Below, piece after piece: positions 23,103 to 32,637 of a stretch of 64,000 bases of DNA. Location of the stretch: NCBI RefSeq assembly GCF_921294215.1, contig NZ_CAKLDM010000002.1:2232001-2296000 (forward strand). Reading direction: 5' to 3'. Under the pieces are notes generated by a model that was given only the letters and a program-made list of their open reading frames with translations, ran no database searches and was not told the DNA's origin. Source of the stretch: Vibrio marisflavi CECT 7928. GTDB lineage: Bacteria; Pseudomonadota; Gammaproteobacteria; Enterobacterales; Vibrionaceae. Both the position numbers and the translations under genes were made by a program. The stretch's first letter is position 1; each line of letters opens with the position of its first letter.

Positions 23103-23963
23103 CTATAAATTGTCTAGTCCCCATTTATAAAGCGCGTTCTTTTTCAATTGATGCAGTTCAGCAGTTATCGCTGCGGCTTTCTTCAACGGTAACTCTTTCG
23201 CCAAAATAGCCAAAGTGCGAGCGGCTTCATCAGAGATTTCCTTGCTGCTTTCTTCACGGTAACCATGAATTAGCAGTACCATCTCACCTTTCTTACGGTT
23301 GTCATCCTCACCAACCCAGTCAATCAACTCGCTAAGTGGCAAACCCTGAATCGTTTCGAATGTTTTGGTGAGCTCTCTTGCCAATACAACCTCTCTGTCC
23401 GGACCAAGTACTTCAAGCATGTCTTTTAACGCATCTTGAATACGGTGTGTAGACTCATAAAAAATGCTGGTAGCTGTCGATTTCTCAATTTGTCTTAACT
23501 TGTCTGTTCTACCTTTGCTTTTCGCTGGTAAGAATCCTTCAAAACAGAATCTATCTGACGGCAAGCCCGATGCACTCAACGCTGTAATCACTGCGCAAGC
23601 TCCAGGCAGGGGAACAACTCTGACTCCTGCTTGACGACATTTTTTGACAAGATGGTACCCTGGATCACTAATCAGAGGCGTTCCTGCATCTGAAACCAGA
23701 GCAATGGAGCTTCCTTCTAAAATTTTTTCGACTAAAACCTGCGCTTTTTGCTGCTCGTTATGATCATGTAGCGCAAAAGTTTTAGTATGAATATTGAAGT
23801 AAGATAATAATTTTCCGGTATGTCGGGTATCTTCCGCAGCGATAAGATCGACTTCCGTCAAGACCTCTACGGCACGCTGAGTTATATCGCTCAGATTACC
23901 AATAGGAGTCGGTACAATATAAAGAGTTGGGATGTTAGCCGATAATATTTTGCTATCTGTCAT
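23103..23963 (-). CDS. rsmI: 16S rRNA 2'-O-methyltransferase RsmI
   Basis: Methylates the ribose of C1402 in 16S rRNA, the same base that RsmH modifies at N4. The N-terminal motif [12 protein letters not shown] and the following [10 protein letters not shown], plus [12 protein letters not shown] and VPLPGACAV, are typical of the tetrapyrrole methylase-like fold. At 286 residues the length is normal. It is divergent from lpoA across a 63-base gap, an order shared with E. coli (yraL/yraM). It runs toward rnpB. Confidence 0.95.
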   Translation of the reverse strand: MTDSKILSANIPTLYIVPTPIGNLSDITQRAVEVLTEVDLIAAEDTRHTGKLLSYFNIHTKTFALHDHNEQQKAQVLVEKILEGSSIALVSDAGTPLISDPGYHLVKKCRQAGVRVVPLPGACAVITALSASGLPSDRFCFEGFLPAKSKGRTDKLRQIEKSTATSIFYESTHRIQDALKDMLEVLGPDREVVLARELTKTFETIQGLPLSELIDWVGEDDNRKKGEMVLLIHGYREESSKEISDEAARTLAILAKELPLKKAAAITAELHQLKKNALYKWGLDNL

Positions 23964-23966
23964 TTG

Positions 23967-23995
23967 TTAACTATCACTTCAACGATTAATATAGA
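23967..23995 (+). promoter_or_regulatory. possible lpoA promoter
   Basis: TTAACT (23967-23972) and TATAGA (23990-23995) are 17 bases apart. Both are four-of-six matches, in the short rsmI/lpoA divergent gap. Confidence 0.35.
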
Positions 23996-24026
23996 AACAA
24001 TTTCACATGGAACCTCATAAGAACTC

Positions 24027-25838
24027 ATGGCTATAAAGAACCATAAGAAAATTAGTGTAACACGCTTACTCACTCCAGTTGTAATAACATTGACTCTCGC
24101 GGCCTGTTCTTCTGTACCAACAGGCAAAGGTGACTTCGATATTACTCCACCTGCTACTGAATCAGCCCAGACATACATCATGCGTGCAGATGCCAGCGTT
24201 GGAACACTACAAAATGATTGGTTAGTTATGGCTTTGAAAGCGTCCATCAAAGCGGACAACAAAGACCAAACTAAGTTATTGCTAACTCGCTTATCTAAAC
24301 AGAAACTCGATAAACGTCAGCAAGCAGAAATCGATCTGACCCTCGCAAACCAGCTGATTCGAAATCAAGAATACCAAAAAGCTCTAGACACATTAGACTT
24401 TAAGCTTTGGTGGAAACTGCAAGATGTACAGTGGAAAGAGTATCATGAGTATCGTGCTAAAGCCTTCACTGGCCTAAATGACTATTTCCAAGCTAGCCGT
24501 GAATTAGTCTTGTTATCCGACTACTTGCCACAAGACGATCAAGCTAAAGTAGCCACAGAAATTTGGCACAACTTAAATAAGTACTCCGCACAAGATATTA
24601 CTCAGCTATCTGCGAAGCCAAACGAAGACATCTTAGATGGCTGGCTGCAACTTGCCATCTATATGAAAACGCTTGCGAACAATATTCCTCAGCTGCAAAA
24701 CACCTTGAAACACTGGTTGGCAGAAAACAGCCACCACCCCGCAGCGATATACACACCGAAAGATATTCAAGATGTATTGTCATTGAAGTTTGTTAAGCCA
24801 GTTCATACTGCCTTACTGCTACCACTGACTGGGAAGTTCTCTAAACAAGCTCAGCTCATTCGAGATGGTTTTATTTTAGAAATGCTTAATGACAAAGATA
24901 GAAACCCCAATGCAACATTAACGATTGTTGATACAAACAGTGACAACGGCCAAGCGATTGCAGATACTCTCAAGAATAGAAATATCGACTTTATTGTTGG
25001 CCCGCTGCTAAAAAACAACGTTGAAAAGCTTCAGCAATTGCAAGAGCAAATGCCAGCACCAATCCCAACTCTTGCTTTGAACATCCCAGAGCAAATTGAT
25101 CCAAACATTGATACTTGCTACGTGGCGCTATCTCCTGAGCAAGAAGTTGCTCAAGGTGCAAAACACCTTTATGAACTGGGCTATAAATACCCACTAATAC
25201 TTGCTCCACAAGGCAGTTTTGGTGACCGTGTTGTCCAAGCTTTCAAAAATGAATGGCAGAAATACAGTACGGATAATGTCGCGGTTAGTCAGTTTGGTGA
25301 CAAACGCGAGCTGCAAAAGAACATCAATAATGTATTTGGCTTGCAAGCCAGCCAGCAGCGTATCGCCCAAATGGACAGATTGATGAGCATTCCTCTACAA
25401 TCCCAGCCAAGAAGCAGAAGAGATATTGATGCGGTCTATATCGTTGCAAACAGCAGCCAATTAACCCTAATCAAGCCATTTATTGAAGTAGCTGTAAATC
25501 CAGACGCCACGCCACCAAAACTATTTGCAAACTCAACAAGCAATAGTGGCAATACAAGGTATGAGGATTTATCAGGTATCGCCTACAGCGACATCCCAAT
25601 GATAGTAAACCCGACTCCAGCTCTATCAGATGAAATGTCTAGTATCTGGCCGAAGAGCACAAATTCAGAGAAAAGACTGCAAGCTTTGGGAATGGATGCG
25701 TACCAGTTAATGGAAAAACTGCCACAAATGAAAGTTATTGATGGTTACACTATCGATGGTGAAACCGGCGTTCTCAGCATAAACAAACAATGCGTTGTGC
25801 AACGTGAGATAAACTGGGCAGTGTATGGTGCTGAGTAG
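24027..25838 (+). CDS. lpoA: outer membrane lipoprotein activator of PBP1a
   Basis: An outer membrane lipoprotein that reaches through the wall to activate the peptidoglycan synthase PBP1a. The signal peptide ends in the lipobox LAAC with C27 as the lipidated residue. The N-terminal half is rich in helical TPR-like repeats. The C-terminal half (from about residue 255, HTALLLPLTGKFS) is a periplasmic binding protein fold without transport function. At 603 residues it is shorter than E. coli LpoA (678) but typical for vibrios. It overlaps yraN by 14 bases. Confidence 0.93.
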   Translation: MAIKNHKKISVTRLLTPVVITLTLAACSSVPTGKGDFDITPPATESAQTYIMRADASVGTLQNDWLVMALKASIKADNKDQTKLLLTRLSKQKLDKRQQAEIDLTLANQLIRNQEYQKALDTLDFKLWWKLQDVQWKEYHEYRAKAFTGLNDYFQASRELVLLSDYLPQDDQAKVATEIWHNLNKYSAQDITQLSAKPNEDILDGWLQLAIYMKTLANNIPQLQNTLKHWLAENSHHPAAIYTPKDIQDVLSLKFVKPVHTALLLPLTGKFSKQAQLIRDGFILEMLNDKDRNPNATLTIVDTNSDNGQAIADTLKNRNIDFIVGPLLKNNVEKLQQLQEQMPAPIPTLALNIPEQIDPNIDTCYVALSPEQEVAQGAKHLYELGYKYPLILAPQGSFGDRVVQAFKNEWQKYSTDNVAVSQFGDKRELQKNINNVFGLQASQQRIAQMDRLMSIPLQSQPRSRRDIDAVYIVANSSQLTLIKPFIEVAVNPDATPPKLFANSTSNSGNTRYEDLSGIAYSDIPMIVNPTPALSDEMSSIWPKSTNSEKRLQALGMDAYQLMEKLPQMKVIDGYTIDGETGVLSINKQCVVQREINWAVYGAE

Positions 25839-26193
25839 TCGCAAAACCATTGGCGATAAATACGAATTGCAGGCAAAAGAATATCTGACACAGCAAGGCA
25901 TGCACTTTGTAGAACAAAATTTCTTAGCAAAATGTGGCGAATTAGATTTGATCATGCGTGAGGGTGGCACTTTTGTTTTCGTTGAAGTGCGCTATAGAAC
26001 TAGCAATAGGTTTGGTCATGCCGCTGAAACTATCACAGCGAACAAAATGAGAAAGTTAGTTAATACTGCCAATTTATGGCTAAAGAAGAAAAAATTAAAC
26101 CTACATTCGACAGATTTTCGATTTGATGTTGTCGCCATTCACCAAAATGGCGATCATATTGAGTGGATAAAAAACGCAATAACCGAAGGATAA
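25825..26193 (+). CDS. yraN: UPF0102 endonuclease-like protein YraN
   Basis: A 122-residue member of UPF0102, a restriction-endonuclease-like fold. The expected core GELDLI...FVEVRYR is present at about residues 38-57. Its biochemical role is not settled, so only the family assignment is firm. The start lies inside the end of lpoA (14-base overlap) and diaA follows after three bases, so it is part of the lpoA-yraN-diaA-dolP operon. Confidence 0.9.
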   Translation: MVLSSRKTIGDKYELQAKEYLTQQGMHFVEQNFLAKCGELDLIMREGGTFVFVEVRYRTSNRFGHAAETITANKMRKLVNTANLWLKKKKLNLHSTDFRFDVVAIHQNGDHIEWIKNAITEG

Positions 26194-26196
26194 GCG

Positions 26197-26787
26197 ATGC
26201 TAGAAGGCATTAAAGACAGCTTTAAAGAAAGTATTCAAATACAAATTGCAGCCGCAGAAGCGCTGCCGGATGTGATTACTCATGCCGCTCAAGGCATGGT
26301 GACTAGTTTACTCAATGGTAATAAAGTTCTGTGTTGTGGGAATGGCGGCTCATCCTCCAATGCACAACAGTTTGTTTCTTGTTTACTGAACAAGTTCGAA
26401 ACCGAAAGACCAAGCTTACCCGCAATGGCGTTGACGGCCGACATCACAACATTAACCGCTGTCGCTAATGACTATCACTATGAAGAGATCTTCTCTAAGC
26501 AAGTGCGCGCATTTGGACAAGCTGGAGATATTCTGCTTGCTATTTCAACAAGTGGGAACAGTAAAAATATTATCAAAGCGATGGAAGCTGCCGTAACAAG
26601 AGATATGACCATCATCGCTTTAACTGGTAAAGATGGTGGTGAGATGGCAGGCCTACTTGGTGAGAATGATGTTGAAATACGTATTCCTTCTCATCGCACA
26701 GCGCGAATACATGAAGTTCATATGGTGACGCTACACTGCCTATGCGACCTTATAGATCAAGTTTTATTCCCAGCTCACGAAGAGTAG
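26197..26787 (+). CDS. diaA: DnaA initiator-associating protein DiaA
   Basis: A SIS-domain protein that forms tetramers, binds DnaA and promotes timely initiation at oriC. At 196 residues it equals E. coli DiaA. The phosphosugar-type loops [11 protein letters not shown] (about residue 46) and [10 protein letters not shown] (about 110) are intact. It resembles phosphoheptose isomerase GmhA, but length and operon position between yraN and dolP favour DiaA. AAGGA precedes the ATG. Confidence 0.92.
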   Translation: MLEGIKDSFKESIQIQIAAAEALPDVITHAAQGMVTSLLNGNKVLCCGNGGSSSNAQQFVSCLLNKFETERPSLPAMALTADITTLTAVANDYHYEEIFSKQVRAFGQAGDILLAISTSGNSKNIIKAMEAAVTRDMTIIALTGKDGGEMAGLLGENDVEIRIPSHRTARIHEVHMVTLHCLCDLIDQVLFPAHEE

Positions 26788-26791
26788 AGAT

Positions 26792-27388
26792 ATGAAATAC
26801 TTATACGCGATTTTTATGTCTATGGTTATCCTATCAACTTCTGGCTGTGTCGGCATTATTGCTGGTGCAGCCGCTACAGGAGTTGTTGTCGCGACAGATC
26901 CCCGCTCTAGCCAGCAGATTTGGACAGATGAAAATGTTGAGTTTGAAGTGGCAGGAATCAACAATAAAGCACCATACAGTGGTAACGTTCGCATTGCTGC
27001 AAGTAGCTACAATGGCGTGGTTGTGTTGATGGGTCAAGCACGAAGCGAACAACTTAACCAATCATTTGAAGAAAAAGTTCGTAAATTGAAAGGCGTAAAG
27101 TCTGTACACAGCGAAGTGCAAATCATGCCTCCTTTGGCTCTTTCGGCAGTTAGCAACGACAGTTGGATAACGACGAAAGTAAAATCGGCCTTGCTGACTA
27201 GCAATGACCTGAACGGCCTTAAAATCAAAGTAATTACTGAAAATGGTGAAGTGTTCCTACTTGGTTACGTGAATCATAAGCAAGCGGAAATCGCTACTCA
27301 AATTGCAAGAAACATCTCTGGTGTGAAACGAGTCGTGCAGGCATTCCAATATAATGATCAAGCAAGTGCTAACAGCACAAGCTCTTAA
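26792..27388 (+). CDS. dolP: outer membrane lipoprotein DolP (YraP), two BON domains
   Basis: A division-site-localised outer membrane lipoprotein that supports BAM function and envelope integrity. The signal peptide ends in a lipobox with C19 (STSGC). Two BON domains follow at about residues 47-115 and 125-190; each shows the glycine-containing V-x-L-x-G turn (VVLMGQA, VFLLGYV). In E. coli dolP belongs to the sigmaE regulon. I do not see a clear sigmaE promoter in the four-base gap after diaA. Confidence 0.93.
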   Translation: MKYLYAIFMSMVILSTSGCVGIIAGAAATGVVVATDPRSSQQIWTDENVEFEVAGINNKAPYSGNVRIAASSYNGVVVLMGQARSEQLNQSFEEKVRKLKGVKSVHSEVQIMPPLALSAVSNDSWITTKVKSALLTSNDLNGLKIKVITENGEVFLLGYVNHKQAEIATQIARNISGVKRVVQAFQYNDQASANSTSS

Positions 27389-27408
27389 TATCATAAGTAC
27401 GTATAGCA

Positions 27409-27436
27409 AAAAAGCAGCGCTTCGGCGCTGCTTTTT
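27409..27436. terminator. bidirectional terminator between dolP and sspB
   Basis: GCAGCGC and GCGCTGC pair around a TTCG tetraloop, flanked by five A on the left and five T on the right. It can stop both convergent transcripts. Confidence 0.9.
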
Positions 27437-27455
27437 GTATTAGGGTAAGTGTTAA

Positions 27456-27959
27456 TTATTTAACGACTCGTAGGCTAGGTTTACCTTTTGGCCTTGGCGG
27501 CTCATCATCTGGATCGGGCTCTGAAGATGTTACCTCTTCATTTCCATACTGCGTTGCCACAGTTAACGGAGAGTTGGTTGCTTGAGCATCATCTTCAGAA
27601 TCGAAGCCTTCACTCTCAAGCTGCTCTGTATAAGCATCTTCTGGTTCAAACATGGTTCCTGCGCCATTTTCACGAGCATAAATAGCTTGTATAGCGTAAA
27701 GAGGAACAATCACAGAATGTGGACGACCACCAAAACGAGCATTAAACGTAATCGCTTCATTACCAAGCTCTAGGTTTCCTACAGCTCTAGGTACAATGTT
27801 CAGAATAATCTGTCCATCTTGAACAAACTCATCAGGAACGCGAACACCAGGTAAAGTAGCATCAACGACCAAGTGTGGTGTTAAATCGTTATCCACCAAC
27901 CAGTCATAAAAAGCGCGCAGCATATAAGGTCTGCGCGGCGTCATATTTGATACGTCCAT
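27456..27959 (-). CDS. sspB: ClpXP protease specificity factor SspB
   Basis: The adaptor that binds ssrA-tagged proteins from stalled ribosomes and delivers them to ClpXP. The folded domain starts with MTPRRPYMLRAFYDWL and contains IYARENGAGTMFEPE. A flexible acidic linker of about 45 residues leads to the ClpX-docking tail, here PKGKPSLRVVK, the conserved C-terminus. At 167 residues the length is normal. It lies 10 bases after sspA, as in E. coli. Confidence 0.95.
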   Translation of the reverse strand: MDVSNMTPRRPYMLRAFYDWLVDNDLTPHLVVDATLPGVRVPDEFVQDGQIILNIVPRAVGNLELGNEAITFNARFGGRPHSVIVPLYAIQAIYARENGAGTMFEPEDAYTEQLESEGFDSEDDAQATNSPLTVATQYGNEEVTSSEPDPDDEPPRPKGKPSLRVVK

Positions 27960-27969
27960 TAATTAACCA

Positions 27970-28605
27970 TTAACGAGTAAGACGCATTTCACGCTCAGCT
28001 TCAGTTAGAGAAGCTAAGAAAGAATCACGTTCAAATACACGGTTCATGTAGATTTTTAGCTCTTTAGAGCCTGGGCCTACTAGTTCAATACCTAGCTGTG
28101 GTAAACGCCACAATAAAGGCGCTAAGTAACAATCGATTAGGCTAAACTCTTCACTCATGAAATACTCAAATTCAGCAAATACTGGAGCGAGTGTTAGCAA
28201 ATCATTTCGTAACTTGTTACGAGCTGCGTTAGATTCTTCGGCATTGCCTCGAACAATTTTGTCAGCCAACGTATACCAGTTCTTTTCGATACGGTAGATC
28301 ATTAAGCGGCTGTTACCACGAGCAACTGGATATACAGGCATTAATGGCGGATGTGGAAAACGCTCATCCAAGTATTCCATAATAATTTTTGAATCATACA
28401 GCGCCAGCTCGCGGTCAACTAAAGTCGGCACTGATTTATACGGATTCAATTCAATCAATTCTGCTGGTAAGTTAGCTTCATCAACCAACTCAACTTCAAC
28501 ACTTACGCCTTTTTCGGCCAAAACAATACGTACCTGATGGCTATACATATCAGATGTACTTGAAAATAGAGTCATCACAGAACGTTTATTGGCAGCTACA
28601 GCCAT
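27970..28605 (-). CDS. sspA: stringent starvation protein A
   Basis: An RNA polymerase-associated protein with a glutathione transferase fold, involved in stationary-phase and acid stress control. The start MAVAANKRSVMTLFS at 28605 gives 211 residues, nearly identical to E. coli at the N-terminus. GGAGG sits five bases upstream, while an upstream in-frame ATG would swallow that site. The conserved surface motif PHPPLMPVYPVARG is intact. It is in an operon with sspB. The petABC terminator hairpin lies within its leader. Confidence 0.95.
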   Translation of the reverse strand: MAVAANKRSVMTLFSSTSDMYSHQVRIVLAEKGVSVEVELVDEANLPAELIELNPYKSVPTLVDRELALYDSKIIMEYLDERFPHPPLMPVYPVARGNSRLMIYRIEKNWYTLADKIVRGNAEESNAARNKLRNDLLTLAPVFAEFEYFMSEEFSLIDCYLAPLLWRLPQLGIELVGPGSKELKIYMNRVFERDSFLASLTEAEREMRLTR

Positions 28606-28630
28606 GGAGCCCTCCAGCACTTAAAGGTAT

Positions 28631-28660
28631 AAAAAATCAATGGAGGCTAAGCCTCCATTG
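28631..28660 (-). terminator. petABC terminator
   Basis: A perfect 10-base stem (CAATGGAGGC/GCCTCCATTG) with a three-base loop is followed on the minus strand by A and six T. It lies only about 26 bases before the sspA start. Confidence 0.85.
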
Positions 28661-28701
28661 AAAACATAAAATTTGGATATTAGCACGGTATGATAGCACA
28701 A

Positions 28702-29439
28702 TTAGTGAACATCACGCCAATACTCTTTCTTGAGAAGAACAACAAGAATGGTAAAGATGACTAGGAAACCCATCACCCACCACCCCATAGCATGTCTTTC
28801 CAACTTAACTGGGTCACCCGAATATTCAAGGAAGTTCACTAAGTCGCGTACAGCGTTGTCATACTCTTCAGTGTTTAGCTCACCAGTTCCATCAGTCTCA
28901 ATACCTATTACAGTACTGACTTCTTCGCCATTCACCATTTTCTTGCCATACACTGGCGTAGGAATACCTTGTAGTTCTTCCAATACATGTGGCATACCAA
29001 CACTAGGGAAAACAATGTTATTAACGCCAAACGGACGGCTAGGATCAGCATAGAAAGATCGCAGGTAAGTATACAACCAGTCAACACCTCTGACTCGAGC
29101 GACGAGTGTCAGATCTGGCGGTGGAGCACCAAACCATTTTGCCGCTGCTTTTTCAGGGATCGCATTGGTCATGAGGTCGCCAATTTTAGATTCTGGATTA
29201 AAAACTAGGTTTTCTTTCATCAAATCCAAAGGTATTCCTAAATCATCAGCCACTCGCTCATAACGCTGATACTGAGTCGCATGGCAGCCAAAGCAATAGT
29301 TCATAAATAGTTTGGCACCATTTTGCAATGAAGCTTGATCAGACAAATCGTTATTCGCTTTATCTAGCGGAATATTTGCACCTGCGGCAAATACTGCTGA
29401 TGGCAAGATAGCAAATAAAATTAAAATCCATTTTTTCAT
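28702..29439 (-). CDS. petC: cytochrome c1 of the bc1 complex
   Basis: The c-type haem subunit of ubiquinol-cytochrome c reductase. A cleavable signal (ending AVFA, residues 1-18) is followed by the haem motif C49-F-G-C52-H53. A methionine in SVGMPHVL is a candidate axial ligand. The C-terminal anchor helix is at about residues 217-237, before a basic cytoplasmic end. At 245 residues the length is normal for vibrios. It overlaps petB by four bases. Confidence 0.95.
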   Translation of the reverse strand: MKKWILILFAILPSAVFAAGANIPLDKANNDLSDQASLQNGAKLFMNYCFGCHATQYQRYERVADDLGIPLDLMKENLVFNPESKIGDLMTNAIPEKAAAKWFGAPPPDLTLVARVRGVDWLYTYLRSFYADPSRPFGVNNIVFPSVGMPHVLEELQGIPTPVYGKKMVNGEEVSTVIGIETDGTGELNTEEYDNAVRDLVNFLEYSGDPVKLERHAMGWWVMGFLVIFTILVVLLKKEYWRDVH

Positions 29440-30704
29440 TTGAACCTCACCCTCTCTGGTAACGGTTTGGTATTTTCATTCTTACTGTAGAAATACAGCA
29501 AAACAAAGAACATGAAATATCCTAAGCTAAATATCTGCGCCATCAATGTGTATGTTGGCGTCGCTGGTAGAGCACCCAAAATACCCAAAGCGATAAAGCA
29601 AATAGTGAACTGGATAATATTGAATAAATGGAATTTACTACGGTATCTATATGAACGAACTTTACAACGATCAAGCCATGGAAGTAGGAACAACACGACA
29701 ATAGAAGCACCCATAGCGATAACACCTAACAGTTTATCTGGTACTGCACGCAAGATCGCATAGAACGGAGTAAAGTACCAAACAGGAGCAATATGCTCAG
29801 GTGTCTTCAAAGGGTTTGCAGCTTCAAAGTTAGGTGGCTCTAGGAAGTAGCCTCCCATCTCTGGGTTAAAGAACAACACATAACAGAAGAAGAATAGGAA
29901 GCCGGCGATCCCAACCATATCTTTGACCGTCCCATAAGGATGGAAAGGTATTGAGTCAATGATGTCATATTTCTTCGTGTAGTATTTGTGGAACTTAAAT
30001 TGAGTCTTATGATCGTCCCCTTGGCTTCCTTTAGGCAACTTAGTATCGATACCATCAGGGTTATTAGAGCCAACCTCATGCAACGCAAGTACATGCAATA
30101 CAACAAGAAGAAGCAATACGATTGGCAAAGCAATCACATGCAATGCAAAGAAACGGTTTAACGTTGCGCCAGAGATAACATAGTCACCACGAATCCACAG
30201 GGTTAGATCATCACCAATTACAGGAATTGCCCCAAATAGAGAGATGATTACCTGAGCTCCCCAGTATGACATTTGTCCCCAAGGCAATAGATAGCCCATG
30301 AAAGCTTCTGCCATCAGCACTAAGAAAATCAGCATACCAAATAGCCACAACAACTCTCTCGGCTTCTGATAAGAACCGTAGATTAGCCCGCGGAACATAT
30401 GAAGATAAACAACCACAAAAAAGGCTGAAGCCCCTGTTGAATGCATATATCGTAAGAGCCAACCATAATCGACATCTCGCATTATGTATTCAACCGAAGC
30501 AAAAGCGCCTTCACCAGACGGCACGTAGTTCATTGTCAACCAGATCCCCGTTAAGATCTGATTCACTAATACCAGCATTGCTAAAGAACCAAACAGATAC
30601 CAAAAGTTGAAGTTTTTTGGCATCGGGTATTCTGAAAGGTGCTTTTTGTACGCATTCATTGCGGGAAGGCGTTTTTCCACCCAATCAAGTAGAGCTTGCA
30701 TCAT
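29436..30704 (-). CDS. petB: cytochrome b of the bc1 complex
   Basis: The membrane core of the bc1 complex with two b haems and the quinol sites Qo and Qi. About eight helices are visible over 422 residues. The haem-ligating histidine pairs lie in RYMHSTGAS and VVYLHMFRG (one helix) and in FFALHVIALP and VVLHVLALHEVG (another). The Qo-site PEWY-type motif is replaced by APVWYFTPFYAILRA, that is PVWY, a variant found in several proteobacteria. It overlaps both petA and petC by four bases. Confidence 0.96.
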   Translation of the reverse strand: MMQALLDWVEKRLPAMNAYKKHLSEYPMPKNFNFWYLFGSLAMLVLVNQILTGIWLTMNYVPSGEGAFASVEYIMRDVDYGWLLRYMHSTGASAFFVVVYLHMFRGLIYGSYQKPRELLWLFGMLIFLVLMAEAFMGYLLPWGQMSYWGAQVIISLFGAIPVIGDDLTLWIRGDYVISGATLNRFFALHVIALPIVLLLLVVLHVLALHEVGSNNPDGIDTKLPKGSQGDDHKTQFKFHKYYTKKYDIIDSIPFHPYGTVKDMVGIAGFLFFFCYVLFFNPEMGGYFLEPPNFEAANPLKTPEHIAPVWYFTPFYAILRAVPDKLLGVIAMGASIVVLFLLPWLDRCKVRSYRYRSKFHLFNIIQFTICFIALGILGALPATPTYTLMAQIFSLGYFMFFVLLYFYSKNENTKPLPERVRFK

Positions 30705-31294
30705 GCTTCTCCCGTTTCATCTACACCGACAATGATTTTGGTTTCGCTCAAGTACATGTGCTTGGGAACGACCAAATTCAACGGAGCCGGCACTCCTTGA
30801 AAAACACGTCCTGCCATATCAAATTTAGAACCATGACAAGGGCAGAAAAAGCCAGACTTAACTCCCTTAACTTGATCGCTAAAACTATCTGGTAAATACG
30901 TGGGTGAACACCCGAGGTGAGTACATATCCCAACTGCGACAAAGTACTCTGGCTTTATTGAACGGTATTCATTTTGGGCGTAATCGGGTTGCTGTTCCTC
31001 CTCCGATTCGGGGTCTCGAAGCTGATTATCGAGGCTAGGCAGATTTTCGAGTACCGACGCAGCACGACGAACAACCCAAACAGGTTTACCGCGCCATTCG
31101 ACACGAACCATTTGGCCATCTTCTAATTTGCTGATATCGACTTCGACCGGAGCTCCCGCAGCTTTCGCTTTGGCGCTGGGATTCCATGATTTGATAAAAG
31201 GTACGGCAACCGCGACGGCTCCAAGCCCACCAACAACCGCAGTTGTAGCAGTTAAAAAGCGCCTACGTCCGTTGTTTAAAGGCACATTGCTCAT
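30701..31294 (-). CDS. petA: Rieske iron-sulfur subunit of the bc1 complex
   Basis: The 2Fe-2S subunit that passes electrons from quinol to cytochrome c1. The N-terminus carries RRRFLTATTAVVGG, a twin-arginine type signal anchor. The cluster-binding boxes CTHLGCS and CPCHGSKFD are both intact. The start MSNVPLNNGRRRF at 31294 gives 197 residues and has GGAGAG upstream. A TTG 15 bases earlier is in frame but would absorb that ribosome site. First gene of petABC; a good promoter lies 100 bases upstream. Confidence 0.95.
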   Translation of the reverse strand: MSNVPLNNGRRRFLTATTAVVGGLGAVAVAVPFIKSWNPSAKAKAAGAPVEVDISKLEDGQMVRVEWRGKPVWVVRRAASVLENLPSLDNQLRDPESEEEQQPDYAQNEYRSIKPEYFVAVGICTHLGCSPTYLPDSFSDQVKGVKSGFFCPCHGSKFDMAGRVFQGVPAPLNLVVPKHMYLSETKIIVGVDETGEA

Positions 31295-31395
31295 CCAAAC
31301 ACTCTCCAAATTGCTCCCTTTGGATTTAATCTTTAATTCCTATTAAAGAGCATGGCTAAAAAAATATGAATTTTTTTGTATCTATTTGGTTGGAA

Positions 31396-31424
31396 ATCAT
31401 AATTAAATCCGTACTTTTTGACAA
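31396..31424 (-). promoter_or_regulatory. petABC promoter
   Basis: TTGTCA (31424-31419) and TATGAT (31401-31396) are 17 bases apart on the minus strand, each five of six. The transcript would start near 31389, with a leader of about 95 bases. The rest of the 31295-31629 gap is AT-rich with no gene. Confidence 0.65.
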
Positions 31425-31548
31425 GATAAAGCTACCTTTTTGTAACAATTGTGAAGCAAGTCAGACGCAAAGTCACAAAAGGGATAAAAGAAAAACAAAG
31501 GCCAGCTAACCTTCGACAATTGAGGGGATTAATAAAGTGATAGAACAC

Positions 31549-31577
31549 AAAAAAGCCTGGCAAAATGCCAGGCTTTT
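31549..31577 (-). terminator. rplM-rpsI terminator
   Basis: GCCTGGCA and TGCCAGGC form an eight-base stem with a three-base loop, extended by A/T pairs. It is followed by six T on the minus strand, about 50 bases after the rpsI stop. Confidence 0.9.
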
Positions 31578-31629
31578 AACACACAATTCAGCAAAAAACT
31601 GAAACGAAATCTCAAAAAGAAATAAGAGA

Positions 31630-32022
31630 TTAACGCTTAGAGAATTGTGGACGACGACGTGCTTTACGTAGACCAACTTTCTTACGTTCAACGCAACGAG
31701 CGTCACGAGTAACGTAACCAGCTGCACGTAGAGTCGGACGTAGAGACTCATCGTATTCCATAAGTGCGCGAGTGATACCGTGACGGATAGCACCAGCTTG
31801 ACCAGAAATACCGCCACCTTTAACAGTAACGTATAGGTCTAATTTTTCAGTTAGTTCAACTAGCTCAAGTGGCTGCTTAACAACCATGCAAGAAGTTGGA
31901 CGACCGAAGTACTCTTCAAGGCTACGCTTGTTGATTACAATGTTGCCGCTGCCTGGTTTGATGAAAACACGTGCAGCTGAGCTTTTGCGACGGCCAGTGC
32001 CGTAGTATTGATTCTCTGCCAT
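31630..32022 (-). CDS. rpsI: 30S ribosomal protein S9
   Basis: A small-subunit protein whose C-terminal tail reaches the P-site tRNA. The start [20 protein letters not shown] at 32022 gives 130 residues, as in E. coli. GGGG sits nine bases upstream. The conserved C-terminus [12 protein letters not shown] is intact. It is co-transcribed with rplM, from which it is separated by 15 bases. Confidence 0.98.
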   Translation of the reverse strand: MAENQYYGTGRRKSSAARVFIKPGSGNIVINKRSLEEYFGRPTSCMVVKQPLELVELTEKLDLYVTVKGGGISGQAGAIRHGITRALMEYDESLRPTLRAAGYVTRDARCVERKKVGLRKARRRPQFSKR

Positions 32023-32037
32023 TTTCGAAATCCCCAA

Positions 32038-32466
32038 TTAGATGTCTAGTACTTGTGGTTGTTGAGCAACATGGTTGTGCTCAGCGCCAGCGTAAACTTT
32101 AAGCTTACGGTACATAGCACGGCCAAGAGGACCACGTGGTAGCATACCTTTAACCGCTAGCTCAAGAGCCATTTCAGGCTTACGATCAATTAACTTTTCA
32201 AAAGTCATTGATTTTAGGCCACCTGGGAACTCAGAGTGACGGTAGTAAACTTTACCTTTAGCTTTGTTGCCAGTAACAGCAACTTTCTCAGCGTTAACAA
32301 CGATGATGTAATCACCAGTATCAACGTGAGGAGTGTATTCAGCTTTGTGTTTGCCACGTAGGCGAGATGCAATTTCACTTGCTAGACGACCTAGAGTTTT
32401 ACCCTCTGCGTCTACAACGTACCAGTCACGTTTTACAGTTTCTGGTTTAGCAACGAAAGTTTTCAT
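32038..32466 (-). CDS. rplM: 50S ribosomal protein L13
   Basis: An early-assembling large-subunit protein of 142 residues, the standard length. It starts [20 protein letters not shown] and contains the family signature [20 protein letters not shown]. First gene of the rplM-rpsI operon. In E. coli L13 represses its own mRNA by binding the leader. Here an approximately 135-base leader with two short hairpins precedes the start and is a candidate for the same control. Confidence 0.98.
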   Translation of the reverse strand: MKTFVAKPETVKRDWYVVDAEGKTLGRLASEIASRLRGKHKAEYTPHVDTGDYIIVVNAEKVAVTGNKAKGKVYYRHSEFPGGLKSMTFEKLIDRKPEMALELAVKGMLPRGPLGRAMYRKLKVYAGAEHNHVAQQPQVLDI

Positions 32467-32602
32467 GCTAATAATAACCCGTTAATTAAATTTAAACTTA
32501 AAAGGAGCATTGCTCCCACTGTCTAAGAGCCCATTCATCACCCCTTCGAGTGGTTGGCACTCTCGGCATTTCAATAGAAATGTGCCTGCAGTAACGGTGG
32601 GT
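32467..32602 (-). promoter_or_regulatory. rplM-rpsI 5' leader with hairpins
   Basis: Between the -10 box and the rplM ATG, two hairpins can form on the minus strand: GAGTG/CACTC with a five-base loop, and GGAGCAATGCTCC close to the start codon. They are plausible targets for L13 autoregulation. This is inferred from E. coli, not from a recognised motif. Confidence 0.35.
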
Positions 32603-32608
32603 CGCAGG

Positions 32609-32637
32609 ATTATAGTGAAGTAAGACGAAAAAATCAC
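32609..32637 (-). promoter_or_regulatory. rplM promoter
   Basis: A perfect TATAAT (32614-32609) on the minus strand has only a weak -35 (GTGATT at 17 bases). The -35 region overlaps the T-run of the zapE terminator. Confidence 0.45.
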
